64,000 nucleotides of DNA from Meiothermus cerbereus DSM 11376. Its GTDB lineage: Bacteria > Deinococcota > Deinococci > Deinococcales > Thermaceae. Location: positions 64,501 through 128,500 of the forward strand of contig NZ_JHVI01000007.1 in the NCBI RefSeq assembly GCF_000620065.1, read 5' to 3'. The notes under the pieces were generated by a model. It was not told the DNA's origin and ran no database searches. It worked only from the letters and a program-made list of their open reading frames with translations. The position numbers and the translations under genes are program-made. Below, piece by piece: positions 43,986-52,074 of the stretch. Numbering within the stretch: the stretch's first letter is position 1; each line of letters starts with the position of its first letter.

Positions 43986-45098
43986 CTACTCCACCCGTGC
44001 CACCTCCACCCCATCCCGCAGGTACACCCTGGGCAAACGCGGGGAGAGCCGCACCGCAGGCTCGTAGCTCACGGTTCCGGTGAGCTCGGCCCAGCCCCAC
44101 AGGCTGCTGGTGGGGTCGAAATCGGGGGTAACCACCTCAAACACCTGATCCAGGCTTACCGGCGCTGGAATCTTCACGGTAATCTGATCCATCGAGACCC
44201 GCCCCACCACTGGACAGATGCAAGGCTGGGGGTTCAGAGCTTCGGGTTCTGGGTAATAGCGAACCGTGGCCCGGTTGAAGACCAGGCGGGGCATTCCATC
44301 GGCATAGCCCACCGGCAGGGTGGCAATCCACTCGAGGCCCTGGGTGGTGTAAAGGCCGCCATAGCCGATTCTGCGCCCCGCCGGAAGCGCCTTGACCTGG
44401 GTGGGCTTGGCCAGCAGGCGGGCAATGGGTTTCAGTCCCAGACCCGGCAGCAGGCCGTACAGGCCGATGCCCGGGCGCACGGCACTAAAGCCGTAGGCGC
44501 TGTAGTTGAGGGCTCCAGCTGTGTTGCACAGGTGGTAGAAGTAGCCCGGCCCAAAAACCCGCCGCACCTGCTGAAACTGGGCCGTCTGCTCTCTTGTCCA
44601 GGGCTCATCTTCTTCTGCATCAGCAAAGTGGGAGTAGATGCCCTGGATGAGCAGGTTTTGGTAGCGGGCAAAGCGTTCTTTGACCAGCGCGGCCTCCTGG
44701 GGCTGGAAGCCCACCCGGCCCATGCCGGTGTCGAACTCGAGGTGCACCCTCACCGGTTTCCCCAGCGCGTTGAGGGCCTCGGCGCTCTCGAGGGTGGAGA
44801 TAGAAGGAATCAGGTCTAGCTCTACCACTTCCTGGGCTTGTTGGGGGTGCAGGCTTCCCATCAACAAAATGCGGGCCACAATACCCGCCTTTCGCAGTTG
44901 GCGGGCCTCCTCGGTGGTCGCTACCGCCAGCCCCCAGGCCCCCAGGCGCAGCAATTCCTTGCCCACCTCCACCGCTCCATGGCCGTAGGCATTAGCCTTG
45001 ACCACCCCAACCACCTGCACATTGCCCGCCCTGGCCCTTATCAGGTTGAAATTGTGGGCCAGGGCGTCAAAGTTTATTTCCAGCCAGGCAGGGCGCAT
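43986..45098 (-). CDS. alr: Alanine racemase
   Basis: The 370-residue PLP enzyme has Lys34 in GVVKANAYGHGAVEV, the barrel, and a C-terminal beta domain with GYGGLYTT (catalytic Tyr region) and VGRVSMDQITV. It makes D-alanine for the cell wall, upstream of the Ddl reaction. The frame extends to 45278, but similarity and a TAAACT box seven bases upstream fix the ATG at 45098. Confidence 0.96.
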   Translation of the reverse strand: MRPAWLEINFDALAHNFNLIRARAGNVQVVGVVKANAYGHGAVEVGKELLRLGAWGLAVATTEEARQLRKAGIVARILLMGSLHPQQAQEVVELDLIPSISTLESAEALNALGKPVRVHLEFDTGMGRVGFQPQEAALVKERFARYQNLLIQGIYSHFADAEEDEPWTREQTAQFQQVRRVFGPGYFYHLCNTAGALNYSAYGFSAVRPGIGLYGLLPGLGLKPIARLLAKPTQVKALPAGRRIGYGGLYTTQGLEWIATLPVGYADGMPRLVFNRATVRYYPEPEALNPQPCICPVVGRVSMDQITVKIPAPVSLDQVFEVVTPDFDPTSSLWGWAELTGTVSYEPAVRLSPRLPRVYLRDGVEVARVE

Positions 45099-45105
45099 GA
45101 CAGAC

Positions 45106-45111
45106 AGTTTA
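45106..45111 (-). promoter_or_regulatory. -10 box, leaderless alr
   Basis: TAAACT on the minus strand ends 7 bases before the alr ATG. Confidence 0.45.
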
Positions 45112-45234
45112 CGGTCAAGCAGTGGTAGCCCAGAAAGGGTTATGGTGGTTGGCTTGCTGGCAAAACAATTCCAGGGCAGACCGCCAAAGTGTTTCTTCAC
45201 CAATGGATCGGGCGAACGGGATGCGCTCTTATCA

Positions 45235-45310
45235 CGGTTCCCAACAATTACCCTACGCGCGTTTACCCAGTACAGCAAAAACCGCTGTACTGGGTATTCG
45301 TGAGAACCCC
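45235..45310 (-). repeat. R3 repeat, diverged copy
   Basis: It contains a near-perfect hairpin, ACCCAGTACAG / CTGTACTGGGT around an A-rich loop, with ends GGTTCCCAAC and GTGAGAACCCC. It aligns in reverse to 18508-18596 and its core resembles 1959-1990. Confidence 0.68.
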
Positions 45311-45315
45311 TCTTA

Positions 45316-45440
45316 TACCAGATTCAAAAAGATACTCTTCAAACAAAAAACATCAAGGGGCTATCTTTTTGAATCCTAGAGCACTCCCTTCGGTCGGGTT
45401 AGTTCGTCACCGTTCGGTGACGAACTAACCGAATCTGGTA
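45316..45440 (+). repeat. R4 MITE-like element, short copy
   Basis: The 125-bp element has perfect 10-bp terminal inverted repeats TACCAGATTC / GAATCTGGTA and TTA on both flanks. The right half is a 16-bp perfect hairpin (GGTTAGTTCGTCACCG, loop TT). The left half is a second stem, TTCAAAAAGATA / TATCTTTTTGAA. It matches 31999-32154 in reverse apart from an approximately 31-base gap. Confidence 0.85.
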
Positions 45441-45447
45441 TTATATG

Positions 45448-45546
45448 AACCCCACCTGAAGCTTTCTGTTTAGGGCAGGTCAGAGCCGACCGAATGCAAG
45501 GGCAGCTCCTGGCGCAGCTTCAGGTGGGGGCCCCAGCAAAAAGAAC
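45448..45546 (+). repeat. R1 repeat, intact copy
   Basis: CCCACCTGAAGC (45451-45462) pairs perfectly with GCTTCAGGTGGG (45517-45528). The tail GCCCCAGCAAAAAGAAC matches copy 1 at 1811-1900. It ends 15 bases before the lipoprotein gene's stop. Confidence 0.75.
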
Positions 45547-45560
45547 AAATCGAAGACATT

Positions 45561-46736
45561 TTACTTCAGTTCTACTTCCACATTGGTCATTTGGAAGTCT
45601 TCAACCACCACGCCCGTGGCCTGCCCAGTTACCGGAGCGCCGCCCACAGCAGCGCTTGCGCTCACGCTGTAGGTACCGGGCGGCAATGTGGCGAAAGTAT
45701 ATTTGCCGTCTGGGTCAGCCTGGCTGCTCGTAGCCACCGTAACACCGCTGGCATCCTTTACCTCTACAGCTACGTTGCTGGGAGCCGAGGCCGATTTGAG
45801 CGAGACCCTAATCCCACCGGTCAGTTCAAATTCGGCATTGACTGTGGTGGTGGTATTGGCAGGTATCGAGACAGTTTTCCGGGTCAGGTAAACCACGCCC
45901 TCGGGGGTCTGAAAACGGAAGGTAAACTCGTAGGAAGCCGGCGCTGCCAGCGCCAGGAAGCTATACAAACCATCGGCGCTGGTGGTGGTGAGGTAGGTGT
46001 TGTTGGCCGACCGGGCCTCCACCAAAGCATCCTGCACGGGGCGGCCCCCTTTGAAGGCAACCCTGCCGTTCACAGCACCAGAAGCCACATCACCGCTGGC
46101 TTTGACCACTGGCTTAAGCATGTAGCGGCCGTTGCCCGTTCGCACCAGCGAGCGGCCGAGGTCGAAGGCCAGCGTAAGGGTGGTGATGGCATCTACCCGC
46201 ACGTCGAGCCTACCCTGGATTACCAGCTTGAGGCCGGTTTGCTGTCCGCTGGGGATATGCAACGGTATCTTGCTGCCATCTTTCATGACCAGGTAGACCG
46301 ATAGGGCTTCGGTGCCCGGCTCGACGGGCGAAAACAGGCGGAACTGGGTGTACACCCCTGCCGGGATGGTGCCTTTTACTATGGGCGTAGCTCGGTTCGA
46401 CAGGGTCAACAAGTCCAGATCGGGCTTGCCGTCTGCATCGCTGTCGCCCAGCGCGGGGTTGGGCTCGAGGCCAACCACCCGTCCCCCCTCCCCTACCAGC
46501 TCAATGCGATCCAGGTTGACCACCACCCTGGCAATCTGTGAGAGGTCGGTTTTGGGGCGGTCCAGCGGCTTTAGGGAAGACACCGACTGAACCAATGTGC
46601 TGCTCGACAGATCGGCGGCTACCAGCAGGGCCTGAAAGTTGGGCTGTTTGACACTGGCAGGCGAGGAGTTACAACCTGCGATGAGTGGCGCCAGCAAAAA
46701 GGCCACAAACAAGCTCCGGAAAAATGTAGGGTTCAT
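45561..46736 (-). CDS. Lipoprotein with DUF4382-like and carboxypeptidase-regulatory-like domains
   Basis: The 391-residue protein has lipobox LIAGC (Cys22). Residues about 60-220 resemble DUF4382 (VVVNLDRIELVGEGG, AGVYTQFRLFSPV, a LKLVIQGRLDV strand). Then come two carboxypeptidase-regulatory-like beta-sandwiches (GRVAFKGGRPVQDALVEARS ... ADGLYSFLAL, and ADPDGKYTFATLPPGTYSVS). It is probably a surface protein of structural or adhesive role. GGAGGAAG stands before the ATG. Confidence 0.78.
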   Translation of the reverse strand: MNPTFFRSLFVAFLLAPLIAGCNSSPASVKQPNFQALLVAADLSSSTLVQSVSSLKPLDRPKTDLSQIARVVVNLDRIELVGEGGRVVGLEPNPALGDSDADGKPDLDLLTLSNRATPIVKGTIPAGVYTQFRLFSPVEPGTEALSVYLVMKDGSKIPLHIPSGQQTGLKLVIQGRLDVRVDAITTLTLAFDLGRSLVRTGNGRYMLKPVVKASGDVASGAVNGRVAFKGGRPVQDALVEARSANNTYLTTTSADGLYSFLALAAPASYEFTFRFQTPEGVVYLTRKTVSIPANTTTTVNAEFELTGGIRVSLKSASAPSNVAVEVKDASGVTVATSSQADPDGKYTFATLPPGTYSVSASAAVGGAPVTGQATGVVVEDFQMTNVEVELK

Positions 46737-46884
46737 GCTTCCTCCGGCCAGGTTCCCACCCCAGGGGGCTAGAACCGGACTAAGCAGAGTCTAGTAAGGG
46801 GCAATTAATCGGGGGTAAACGCCTCAGGCATTATGAGCGCAAAGTAAAGACTTGGTAAAGGTTGCACCCCTGCCCCACCGGCTA
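46737..46884. other. Upstream region of the DUF4382-like lipoprotein gene
   Basis: About 150 bp that should hold the promoter of the leftward lipoprotein gene, then the truncated R2 copy. I cannot pick out a convincing -35/-10 pair and see no gene. Confidence 0.4.
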
Positions 46885-46959
46885 CCCATCCGGGAGGCCA
46901 CTGTGTTGTGCAGGACAAAGCAATCTAGTTGTGAGCAGCTCAATACTTGTGAAGAGCGC
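46885..46959 (-). repeat. R2 repeat, copy C, truncated at the left
   Basis: It keeps the inner sequence CCCATCCGGGAGGCCACTGT and the right end GTGAAGAGCGC but has lost the left terminal repeat. It ends two bases before the stop of the small gene at 46961. Confidence 0.7.
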
Positions 46960-46960
46960 T

Positions 46961-47224
46961 CTAAACTTTACGAATCTTCATGCTCTGCACCTGGCCGGTT
47001 TCGGCATTGATGCGGAAGATTTTGTACTCGCGGGTGCGGGCCGCATCGCCTAAGCTCAGGTAGGCGGTGGGCTCACGTACCACAAAGGAAAGCGTGACTT
47101 CCCAAAACTGATTGTCGGGTGTGAGCTCGACCTCCTCCAGCCGCAGTTCGGGAATTTGCTTTTCGCTAAACAGGGTTTGGATATACTCGGTGGCAATCTT
47201 GACCGCTTCTTTGACCTCGAGCAT
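46961..47224 (-). CDS. Hypothetical 87-residue protein
   Basis: It begins MLEVKEAVKIATEYIQTLF, an amphipathic helix, followed by three or four strands (LRLEEVELTPD, WEVTLSFVV, EYKIFRINAETGQVQSMKI). This helix-plus-sheet order is reminiscent of PepSY-like domains but I do not claim membership. There is no signal peptide. TACAAT lies 10 bases before the ATG. It is divergent from the nucleoside hydrolase. Confidence 0.68.
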   Translation of the reverse strand: MLEVKEAVKIATEYIQTLFSEKQIPELRLEEVELTPDNQFWEVTLSFVVREPTAYLSLGDAARTREYKIFRINAETGQVQSMKIRKV

Positions 47225-47277
47225 AGATAAAGCGATTGTACCGCACCAGACGTCGCCTCTGGTGTAAGCTAACTAGC
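47225..47277. promoter_or_regulatory. Divergent leaderless promoter pair, hypothetical / nucleoside hydrolase
   Basis: TACAAT (minus strand, 47235-47240) and TAAGCT (plus strand, 47265-47270) face away from each other in a 53-bp spacer. TAAGCT is 7 bases before the hydrolase GTG. Confidence 0.45.
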
Positions 47278-48207
47278 GTGCCGCGCAAAATTATCCTCGA
47301 CTGCGACCCCGGACACGACGACGCCATCGCCATGATGCTGGCCCTGGCCAGCGAGGAGCTCGAGGTTTTGGGTATTACCACAGTTTTTGGCAATGTGGGC
47401 CTCGAGCGCACCACCCGCAACGCCCTGGTGGTGCGGGAAGTGCTGGGCAAAAGGGTGCCCATCTATGCCGGATCCGACCGCCCTTTGGTGCGCGAGCGCA
47501 TCAGTGCCGAGGCCGTCCACGGGGTCTCGGGGCTGGAAGGCCCCCACCTACCCACCCCCACCGGCCAGGCCGAGCCCCTGCACGCCGTACATTTCATCAT
47601 CGAGCAGGTGCTCAAATACCCCGGCGAGGTCACGCTGGTACCGGTGGGCGCCCTGACCAACATCGCACTGGCCATGCGCCTGGAGCCCCGCATCATTCCC
47701 CAGATTCGCGAAATTGTTCTGATGGGCGGCTCAATTGACATCGGCAACTGGACCCCCAGCGCAGAGTTCAACATTCTGTGTGACCCCCATGCTGCCAAAA
47801 TAGTCTTTGAGGCCGGGGTTCGAGTGGTAATGATGGGTCTCAACCTGACCCACCAGACCGTGGCCCATCCCGCCCGGATAGAGCGCTTCCGTGCCCTAAG
47901 GACGCGGGTGGGGACGTTTGTGGCCGAGTTGCTCGAGTTCTTCCGCGAGCATCATATAAAGCGCTACAAGTGGGACGGAGCTCCCATCCACGATGCCTGT
48001 GCAGTGGCTTATTTGTTGCGCCCCGAGCTGTTCAAAACCGCCCTGTTTAACGTGGAGATTGAAGCCAACGAAGGACTGGCTTTCGGGCGCACGGTCTGCG
48101 ATTACTGGCACGTGACCGGCAAAGCGCCCAACTGTGAGGTGGGCCTCGAGGTCGATGTGGATGGTTTCTACGACCTGCTGGTAGAGCGCATCGCTCGCTA
48201 CGAATAG
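47278..48207 (+). CDS. Inosine-uridine-preferring nucleoside hydrolase family protein
   Basis: The 309-residue protein begins PRKIILDCDPGHDDAIAMML, the calcium-binding DxDxGxDD motif of nucleoside hydrolases. Also visible are LVPVGALTNIALA, VLMGGSIDIGNWTPSAEFNI and GAPIHDACAVAYL with the second metal Asp and catalytic His. It splits ribonucleosides to base and ribose. The start is the GTG at 47278, seven bases after TAAGCT. Ribokinase follows 67 bp on, which can phosphorylate the ribose. Confidence 0.94.
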   Translation: MPRKIILDCDPGHDDAIAMMLALASEELEVLGITTVFGNVGLERTTRNALVVREVLGKRVPIYAGSDRPLVRERISAEAVHGVSGLEGPHLPTPTGQAEPLHAVHFIIEQVLKYPGEVTLVPVGALTNIALAMRLEPRIIPQIREIVLMGGSIDIGNWTPSAEFNILCDPHAAKIVFEAGVRVVMMGLNLTHQTVAHPARIERFRALRTRVGTFVAELLEFFREHHIKRYKWDGAPIHDACAVAYLLRPELFKTALFNVEIEANEGLAFGRTVCDYWHVTGKAPNCEVGLEVDVDGFYDLLVERIARYE

Positions 48208-48261
48208 TCCAGTTTGTTGTCGGTGGCCCAGGCCCGCGCCTTCGGCTGGCTGCGTCCGGTA

Positions 48262-48267
48262 TAAGCT
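48262..48267 (+). promoter_or_regulatory. -10 box, leaderless ribokinase
   Basis: TAAGCT ends 7 bases before the ATG, the identical hexamer and spacing to the nucleoside hydrolase start, so both may be read by the same sigma factor with similar strength. Confidence 0.45.
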
Positions 48268-48274
48268 ATAGGCC

Positions 48275-49219
48275 ATGAGCATCGTCGTGGTTGGGAGCAT
48301 CAACATGGATCTGGTGGTACGGGTCAAACGGCATCCCCTGCCAGGAGAAACCCTGTTGGGCTCAGACTACGAGACCCACCACGGGGGCAAAGGGGCCAAC
48401 CAGGCGGTAGCAGCCGCCCGCATGCTGGCCCGCAGCGCCCAGCCCAGCAAAGGGGTCATTTCCGGCCAGGGCCTGGGCGTGCGCATGATTGGGCGGGTTG
48501 GGCAGGATGAGTTTGGCAATCAGCTTCGCAACGCCCTCAAGCGCGAGGGCATCAACGTACACGCCACCATCCCCATCGCCGCCCCCACTGGGGTGGCCTT
48601 TATTGCGGTCAACGAAGAAGGACAAAACACCATCATCGTCTCGCCTGGGGCCAACCACCGCCTCCGGCCCGAAAACCTCTCCCCCGCCGAGTTCGAGGGG
48701 GCGCGGGTGGTGGTATTGCAGCTCGAGATTCCCCTCGAGACCGTGCGCCGGGCTGCCGAGCTGGGCCGACAGGCCGGGGCCAGGGTCATCCTCAACGCCT
48801 CGCCGGCGCAGCTACTGCCCAACAAGCTGCTCGAGCACACCGACATCCTGGTGGCAAACGAAAGCGAAGCCTATGGCCTGACCGGGGTACAGCCCGATTC
48901 GCCCGAGATGGCCCTCGAGGTAGCCCAGGTACTGGCCGAAAAAGTGCCCACCGTAATCATCACCCTGGGCGAACAGGGCGCGGTATGGGTAGCCCCCGAG
49001 GGCAAAGGCCACCAGCCGGTTCCCAAAGTAGAGGCCATTGATACCACTGGGGCTGGGGATGCTTTTATTGGGGCGCTGGCCACCGCCATCTGCGAAGGCA
49101 GGTCTCTGTCCCGGGCCGTGGAACTTGGCTGTGTGGCCGGGGCCCTGGCAGCCACCAAGGCGGGGGCCCAGTCTTCGCTGCCCTGGCGTGAGGATGTATT
49201 CGCCCGGCTCGAGCCCTGA
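48275..49219 (+). CDS. rbsK: Ribokinase
   Basis: The 314-residue PfkB-family kinase has VVVGSINMDLVVRV, HHGGKGANQAVAAARM, the anion-hole motif DTTGAGDAFIGALA and NESEAYGLTG. It phosphorylates ribose to ribose-5-phosphate. Compared with typical ribokinases there are about 16 extra residues (LARSAQPSKGVISGQGLGV region) between the GG-K-ANQA motif and RMIGRVGQDEFG. It has its own leaderless promoter and forms a functional pair with the hydrolase. Confidence 0.93.
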   Translation: MSIVVVGSINMDLVVRVKRHPLPGETLLGSDYETHHGGKGANQAVAAARMLARSAQPSKGVISGQGLGVRMIGRVGQDEFGNQLRNALKREGINVHATIPIAAPTGVAFIAVNEEGQNTIIVSPGANHRLRPENLSPAEFEGARVVVLQLEIPLETVRRAAELGRQAGARVILNASPAQLLPNKLLEHTDILVANESEAYGLTGVQPDSPEMALEVAQVLAEKVPTVIITLGEQGAVWVAPEGKGHQPVPKVEAIDTTGAGDAFIGALATAICEGRSLSRAVELGCVAGALAATKAGAQSSLPWREDVFARLEP

Positions 49220-49249
49220 AGGCTACCCATCGCCCGGCCTTGTTTTTGA

Positions 49250-49255
49250 TAGTCT
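49250..49255 (+). promoter_or_regulatory. -10 box, leaderless transglutaminase gene
   Basis: TAGTCT ends 7 bases before the GTG at 49263; this spacing decides the start codon. Confidence 0.45.
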
Positions 49256-49262
49256 GCAATTG

Positions 49263-50078
49263 GTGCTGCTATCGATCTATCATCTAACGGAGTACGTTTA
49301 CCCTGATGAAGCGCGGGACTCCTTCAACGAGCTGTGGCTCTACCCGGTAGACGACCATCGCCAGGGGCTTCTGGAGTTTCGCCTTCACATCGCGCCCCAC
49401 ACCATGCCCCGTAGCCGCCAGGATTATTTTCATAACCGGGTCTACAGTTTTCATGTCAATCACCCCCACCAGCAACTGCGGGTGGAAATGCAGGCCAGGG
49501 TTTTGACGTTTACCGCGCCAGAGCCGCTGCCAGTGCCAGTGCAGGCCCTGAGCAACCTGGAATCCAGGTTTTTTGAGTTCCTGGCCCCCACCCCCCGGGT
49601 GCCCCTGCATTACAACTGGCTCGAGCTGCTGAGCCTGCGCCGCCCCCACCCTCACGAAAGCCTGCACGCTTACTTGCTGGAAGTAACCGAGCATCTGTAT
49701 CGGAGCTTCCGCTACGACACCACGGCCACCCAGGTAGACACCCCGCTCATCCAGTTTGTGGAAGGCAGGGCTGGGGTCTGCCAGGACTACGCCCAGGCCA
49801 TGCTGGCCGTGCTACGCAGTGTGGGGATCCCAGCCCGGTATGTTTCGGGATACCTGGCTACCGGGGTGGGTTCACAAGGCAGCCATGCCTGGGTTGAGGC
49901 CTTTGTGCCAGGCTCGGGCTGGTATGGCTACGATCCCACCAACAACTCGGTCATAACTGAGCGGTATGTCAAAAAGGCCCACGGGCGCGACTACGACGAC
50001 TGCCCCCCGATCAAAGGGCTCCGCCGGGGCGGCGGCAAAGAGCACCTGCAGGTGTTGGTCAGGGTCGAGGCGGTGTAA
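49263..50078 (+). CDS. Transglutaminase-like cysteine protease-fold protein
   Basis: The 271-residue protein has an N-terminal beta domain (transglutaminase-N type: YHLTEYVYPDEARDSFNELWL) and a core with the triad Cys in GRAGVCQDYAQAML, His in GSHAWVEAFV and Asp in GYDPTNN. Such proteins act as proteases or amide-transferring enzymes, often on peptides. There is no signal peptide. The open frame reaches back into rbsK; I use the GTG at 49263. Confidence 0.87.
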   Translation: MLLSIYHLTEYVYPDEARDSFNELWLYPVDDHRQGLLEFRLHIAPHTMPRSRQDYFHNRVYSFHVNHPHQQLRVEMQARVLTFTAPEPLPVPVQALSNLESRFFEFLAPTPRVPLHYNWLELLSLRRPHPHESLHAYLLEVTEHLYRSFRYDTTATQVDTPLIQFVEGRAGVCQDYAQAMLAVLRSVGIPARYVSGYLATGVGSQGSHAWVEAFVPGSGWYGYDPTNNSVITERYVKKAHGRDYDDCPPIKGLRRGGGKEHLQVLVRVEAV

Positions 50079-50187
50079 CGCTGTCCAGGAGACATCCGCG
50101 CATAGTGCACCCATCTGTTCCAACCAACACAGCGCGTCGGCGTGGTTGTGGCTTTGTTGCCGAGGGAAATGGCAATTAGGGTTCAGC

Positions 50188-51369
50188 CTAGCGGTTGCGG
50201 GCCGGACGCAAGGCGGTCTGGGTGGGCAGGCGGTAGCCGTGGTCGTCAGGGGCATCATCGGTCGCGGCAGTAATCACCCGGCCCGACTTCAGGCGGGTTC
50301 CTTCGCCCACCAGCCAGACCGCACCCCAGGGGCGGTAGGTGCTGGTGAGGGTATCTTTGAGCACCCTGCCGTCGGAAAAGCGGATGGTGCGATAGACGTT
50401 CACTGTGGCCCCCTCGGCAGCCCAGTCTACCTGCACAAAGCGCTGGGGGGGCAGGTCGGGGCTAACGATGTAGCGGGTAGGTGGCGCGGGAATACGGGTT
50501 AGTGTAACTGGGCTGCTCCAAGTTACTTCGCGGTCTTTGCTGCCAAAGATGCGGAAAGTAATCTGGCTGCCGTTTACGCTGCTCTGGATCAGCAGGTAAC
50601 CCGGGGTATCGTTTTTGAACTTGAGGTCCAGGGAAGGCAAAAACACCGCAGCATCGAGGCCGGTAGGCTGGTAGTAGCGAACCTGGTAGCTGTGCGGGCG
50701 GCGCTGCACGATGGGCAGGCCCGAGAAGTACGCTGCGCGGAAAAGGGTGGTCGAGACCTGGCACATTCCCCCGCCCACCCCCTCTACCGTCTGCTCACCG
50801 GAGATAACAAAGGCTTTTTTGAAACCGGTGCGTTCGGAAACCTCGCCCATCGCCCTGGCAAACGAGAAGGTTTCGCCGGGAGCAATCAGCACGCCGTTCA
50901 GGCGGCTGGCCCCGAGCTGGATGTTGTAGCCGCGTTCGTAGGACGAACCCGCAAAGGAGGTGGTGGCCTCAGCGAGTAGCTGGCGGATGCCGAGGCTGTA
51001 GTAATAAGGGGCCCCCAGGGGGTGCAGGGTGTGGTTTACAGGCAGTAAAAACTCCGTCTGGCCTGCCTTCAGGGCCTCGAGGTAGCGCTTTTTGGCTTCG
51101 GCCAGGTCGAAGCTGTGGCCCATCTGATCCTGTAGCACCCAGTCTTTTAGGGTGGCATTGTAGCGCCAGCGGGCCTCGAGCGCAGGCCGGGCGGCCCTGG
51201 TCAAGAGGGTTGGAAGCTGCCCCACCCCCCCAATCTTGATGCGCTGGGGCACCCCGATGGTCACAATCTGACCTTTTTCGATGCGGTTCTCCAGGGCATA
51301 GTAAACGCCATCCGGCCCCGCCAATGCCAGAGAAATCAAGCAAAAAACACCCAGAATAGCAGCCCGCAT
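50188..51369 (-). CDS. VanW-family exported protein
   Basis: The 393-residue protein has a signal peptide (MRAAILGVFCLISLALA). The VanW domain lies in the middle: NIQLGASRLNGVLIAPGETF, GVGGGMCQVSTTLFRAA and QRRPHSYQVRYY. A small beta domain follows that may be G5-like. VanW proteins are linked to the cell envelope but their activity is not settled. TACAGT is 5 bases before the ATG at 51369. Confidence 0.86.
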   Translation of the reverse strand: MRAAILGVFCLISLALAGPDGVYYALENRIEKGQIVTIGVPQRIKIGGVGQLPTLLTRAARPALEARWRYNATLKDWVLQDQMGHSFDLAEAKKRYLEALKAGQTEFLLPVNHTLHPLGAPYYYSLGIRQLLAEATTSFAGSSYERGYNIQLGASRLNGVLIAPGETFSFARAMGEVSERTGFKKAFVISGEQTVEGVGGGMCQVSTTLFRAAYFSGLPIVQRRPHSYQVRYYQPTGLDAAVFLPSLDLKFKNDTPGYLLIQSSVNGSQITFRIFGSKDREVTWSSPVTLTRIPAPPTRYIVSPDLPPQRFVQVDWAAEGATVNVYRTIRFSDGRVLKDTLTSTYRPWGAVWLVGEGTRLKSGRVITAATDDAPDDHGYRLPTQTALRPARNR

Positions 51370-51409
51370 ACCCCACTGTACAACCAAAAATGCTCAAAAG
51401 CAGGGCAAA

Positions 51410-52042
51410 TCAACCCTGGCCGCGCGCATGCCGGGCGATCCAACTCTGCAGCACGGCCTCATAGTCTTCTGGCGAAAGGCGGGGCCGCTGGTAAAACCCT
51501 GCCTGCAAGCGCTGCCGCTGGGCCTCAAACAGAATCACCGCTGCCGCCACCGAAACGTTGAGGCTCTCTACCATGCCCATCATGGGAATCAAGATGTGGG
51601 CATCGGCCCGCTCGGCGGCTTCGGGCGACACCCCCCATTTCTCGGTGCCCAGCAGGATGCAGGTAGGGCGGGTGTAGTCGGCCTGGCGATAGTCCACCAC
51701 CCGTTCGGAAAAATGCGCCGCCAGCACCTGAAACCCCTGCGATTTCAGGTGGGCAAAAGCCGAGGCCACATCGGGGTGAATCTGCAAACCCACCCACTTG
51801 GCCGCCGAACCGGAGGTTTCGTTGAAGGTTTTGCCTTTCAGGCTGAGGTTCTCAGCTTCCTCCAGGTTGGGGATTCCGTGCCGGGCTGGGATGGCGTGGG
51901 CCTCGAGCACCCCCACCGCATCGCAGGAGCGCAGAATGGCCGAGAAATTGTGGGGCTTATGCACCCGCTCCATCAACACCGTCAGGTCGGGCTGGCGTTT
52001 ATCCAATACTGCACGAATCCTGGCAAGGCGTTCAGGCGTCAC
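51410..52042 (-). CDS. trmH: tRNA (guanosine-2'-O-)-methyltransferase TrmH
   Basis: The 210-residue SPOUT enzyme has [20 protein letters not shown] with the Asn-Ser/Arg of motif 1, motif 2 [13 protein letters not shown] and motif 3 [20 protein letters not shown]. It methylates the 2'-OH of G18 in tRNA; the sequence closely resembles the Thermus enzyme as I recall it. The start is a GTG, eight bases after TACAAT. It is divergent from the oxidoreductase gene, with 32 bp between starts. Confidence 0.93.
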   Translation of the reverse strand: MTPERLARIRAVLDKRQPDLTVLMERVHKPHNFSAILRSCDAVGVLEAHAIPARHGIPNLEEAENLSLKGKTFNETSGSAAKWVGLQIHPDVASAFAHLKSQGFQVLAAHFSERVVDYRQADYTRPTCILLGTEKWGVSPEAAERADAHILIPMMGMVESLNVSVAAAVILFEAQRQRLQAGFYQRPRLSPEDYEAVLQSWIARHARGQG

Positions 52043-52050
52043 AAGGGTTT

Positions 52051-52056
52051 ATTGTA
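52051..52056 (-). promoter_or_regulatory. -10 box, leaderless trmH
   Basis: TACAAT on the minus strand ends 8 bases before the trmH GTG. Confidence 0.45.
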
Positions 52057-52074
52057 CCGTGCCAGAATAGCTTC

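Larger units (their letters stand above)
45099..45560. other. Repeat-rich intergenic region
   Basis: This is a 462-bp gap upstream of alr and downstream of a lipoprotein gene. It contains the alr -10 box, then three unrelated repeat families head to tail (R3 at 45235-45310, R4 at 45316-45440, R1 at 45448-45546). I see no gene. Confidence 0.75.
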
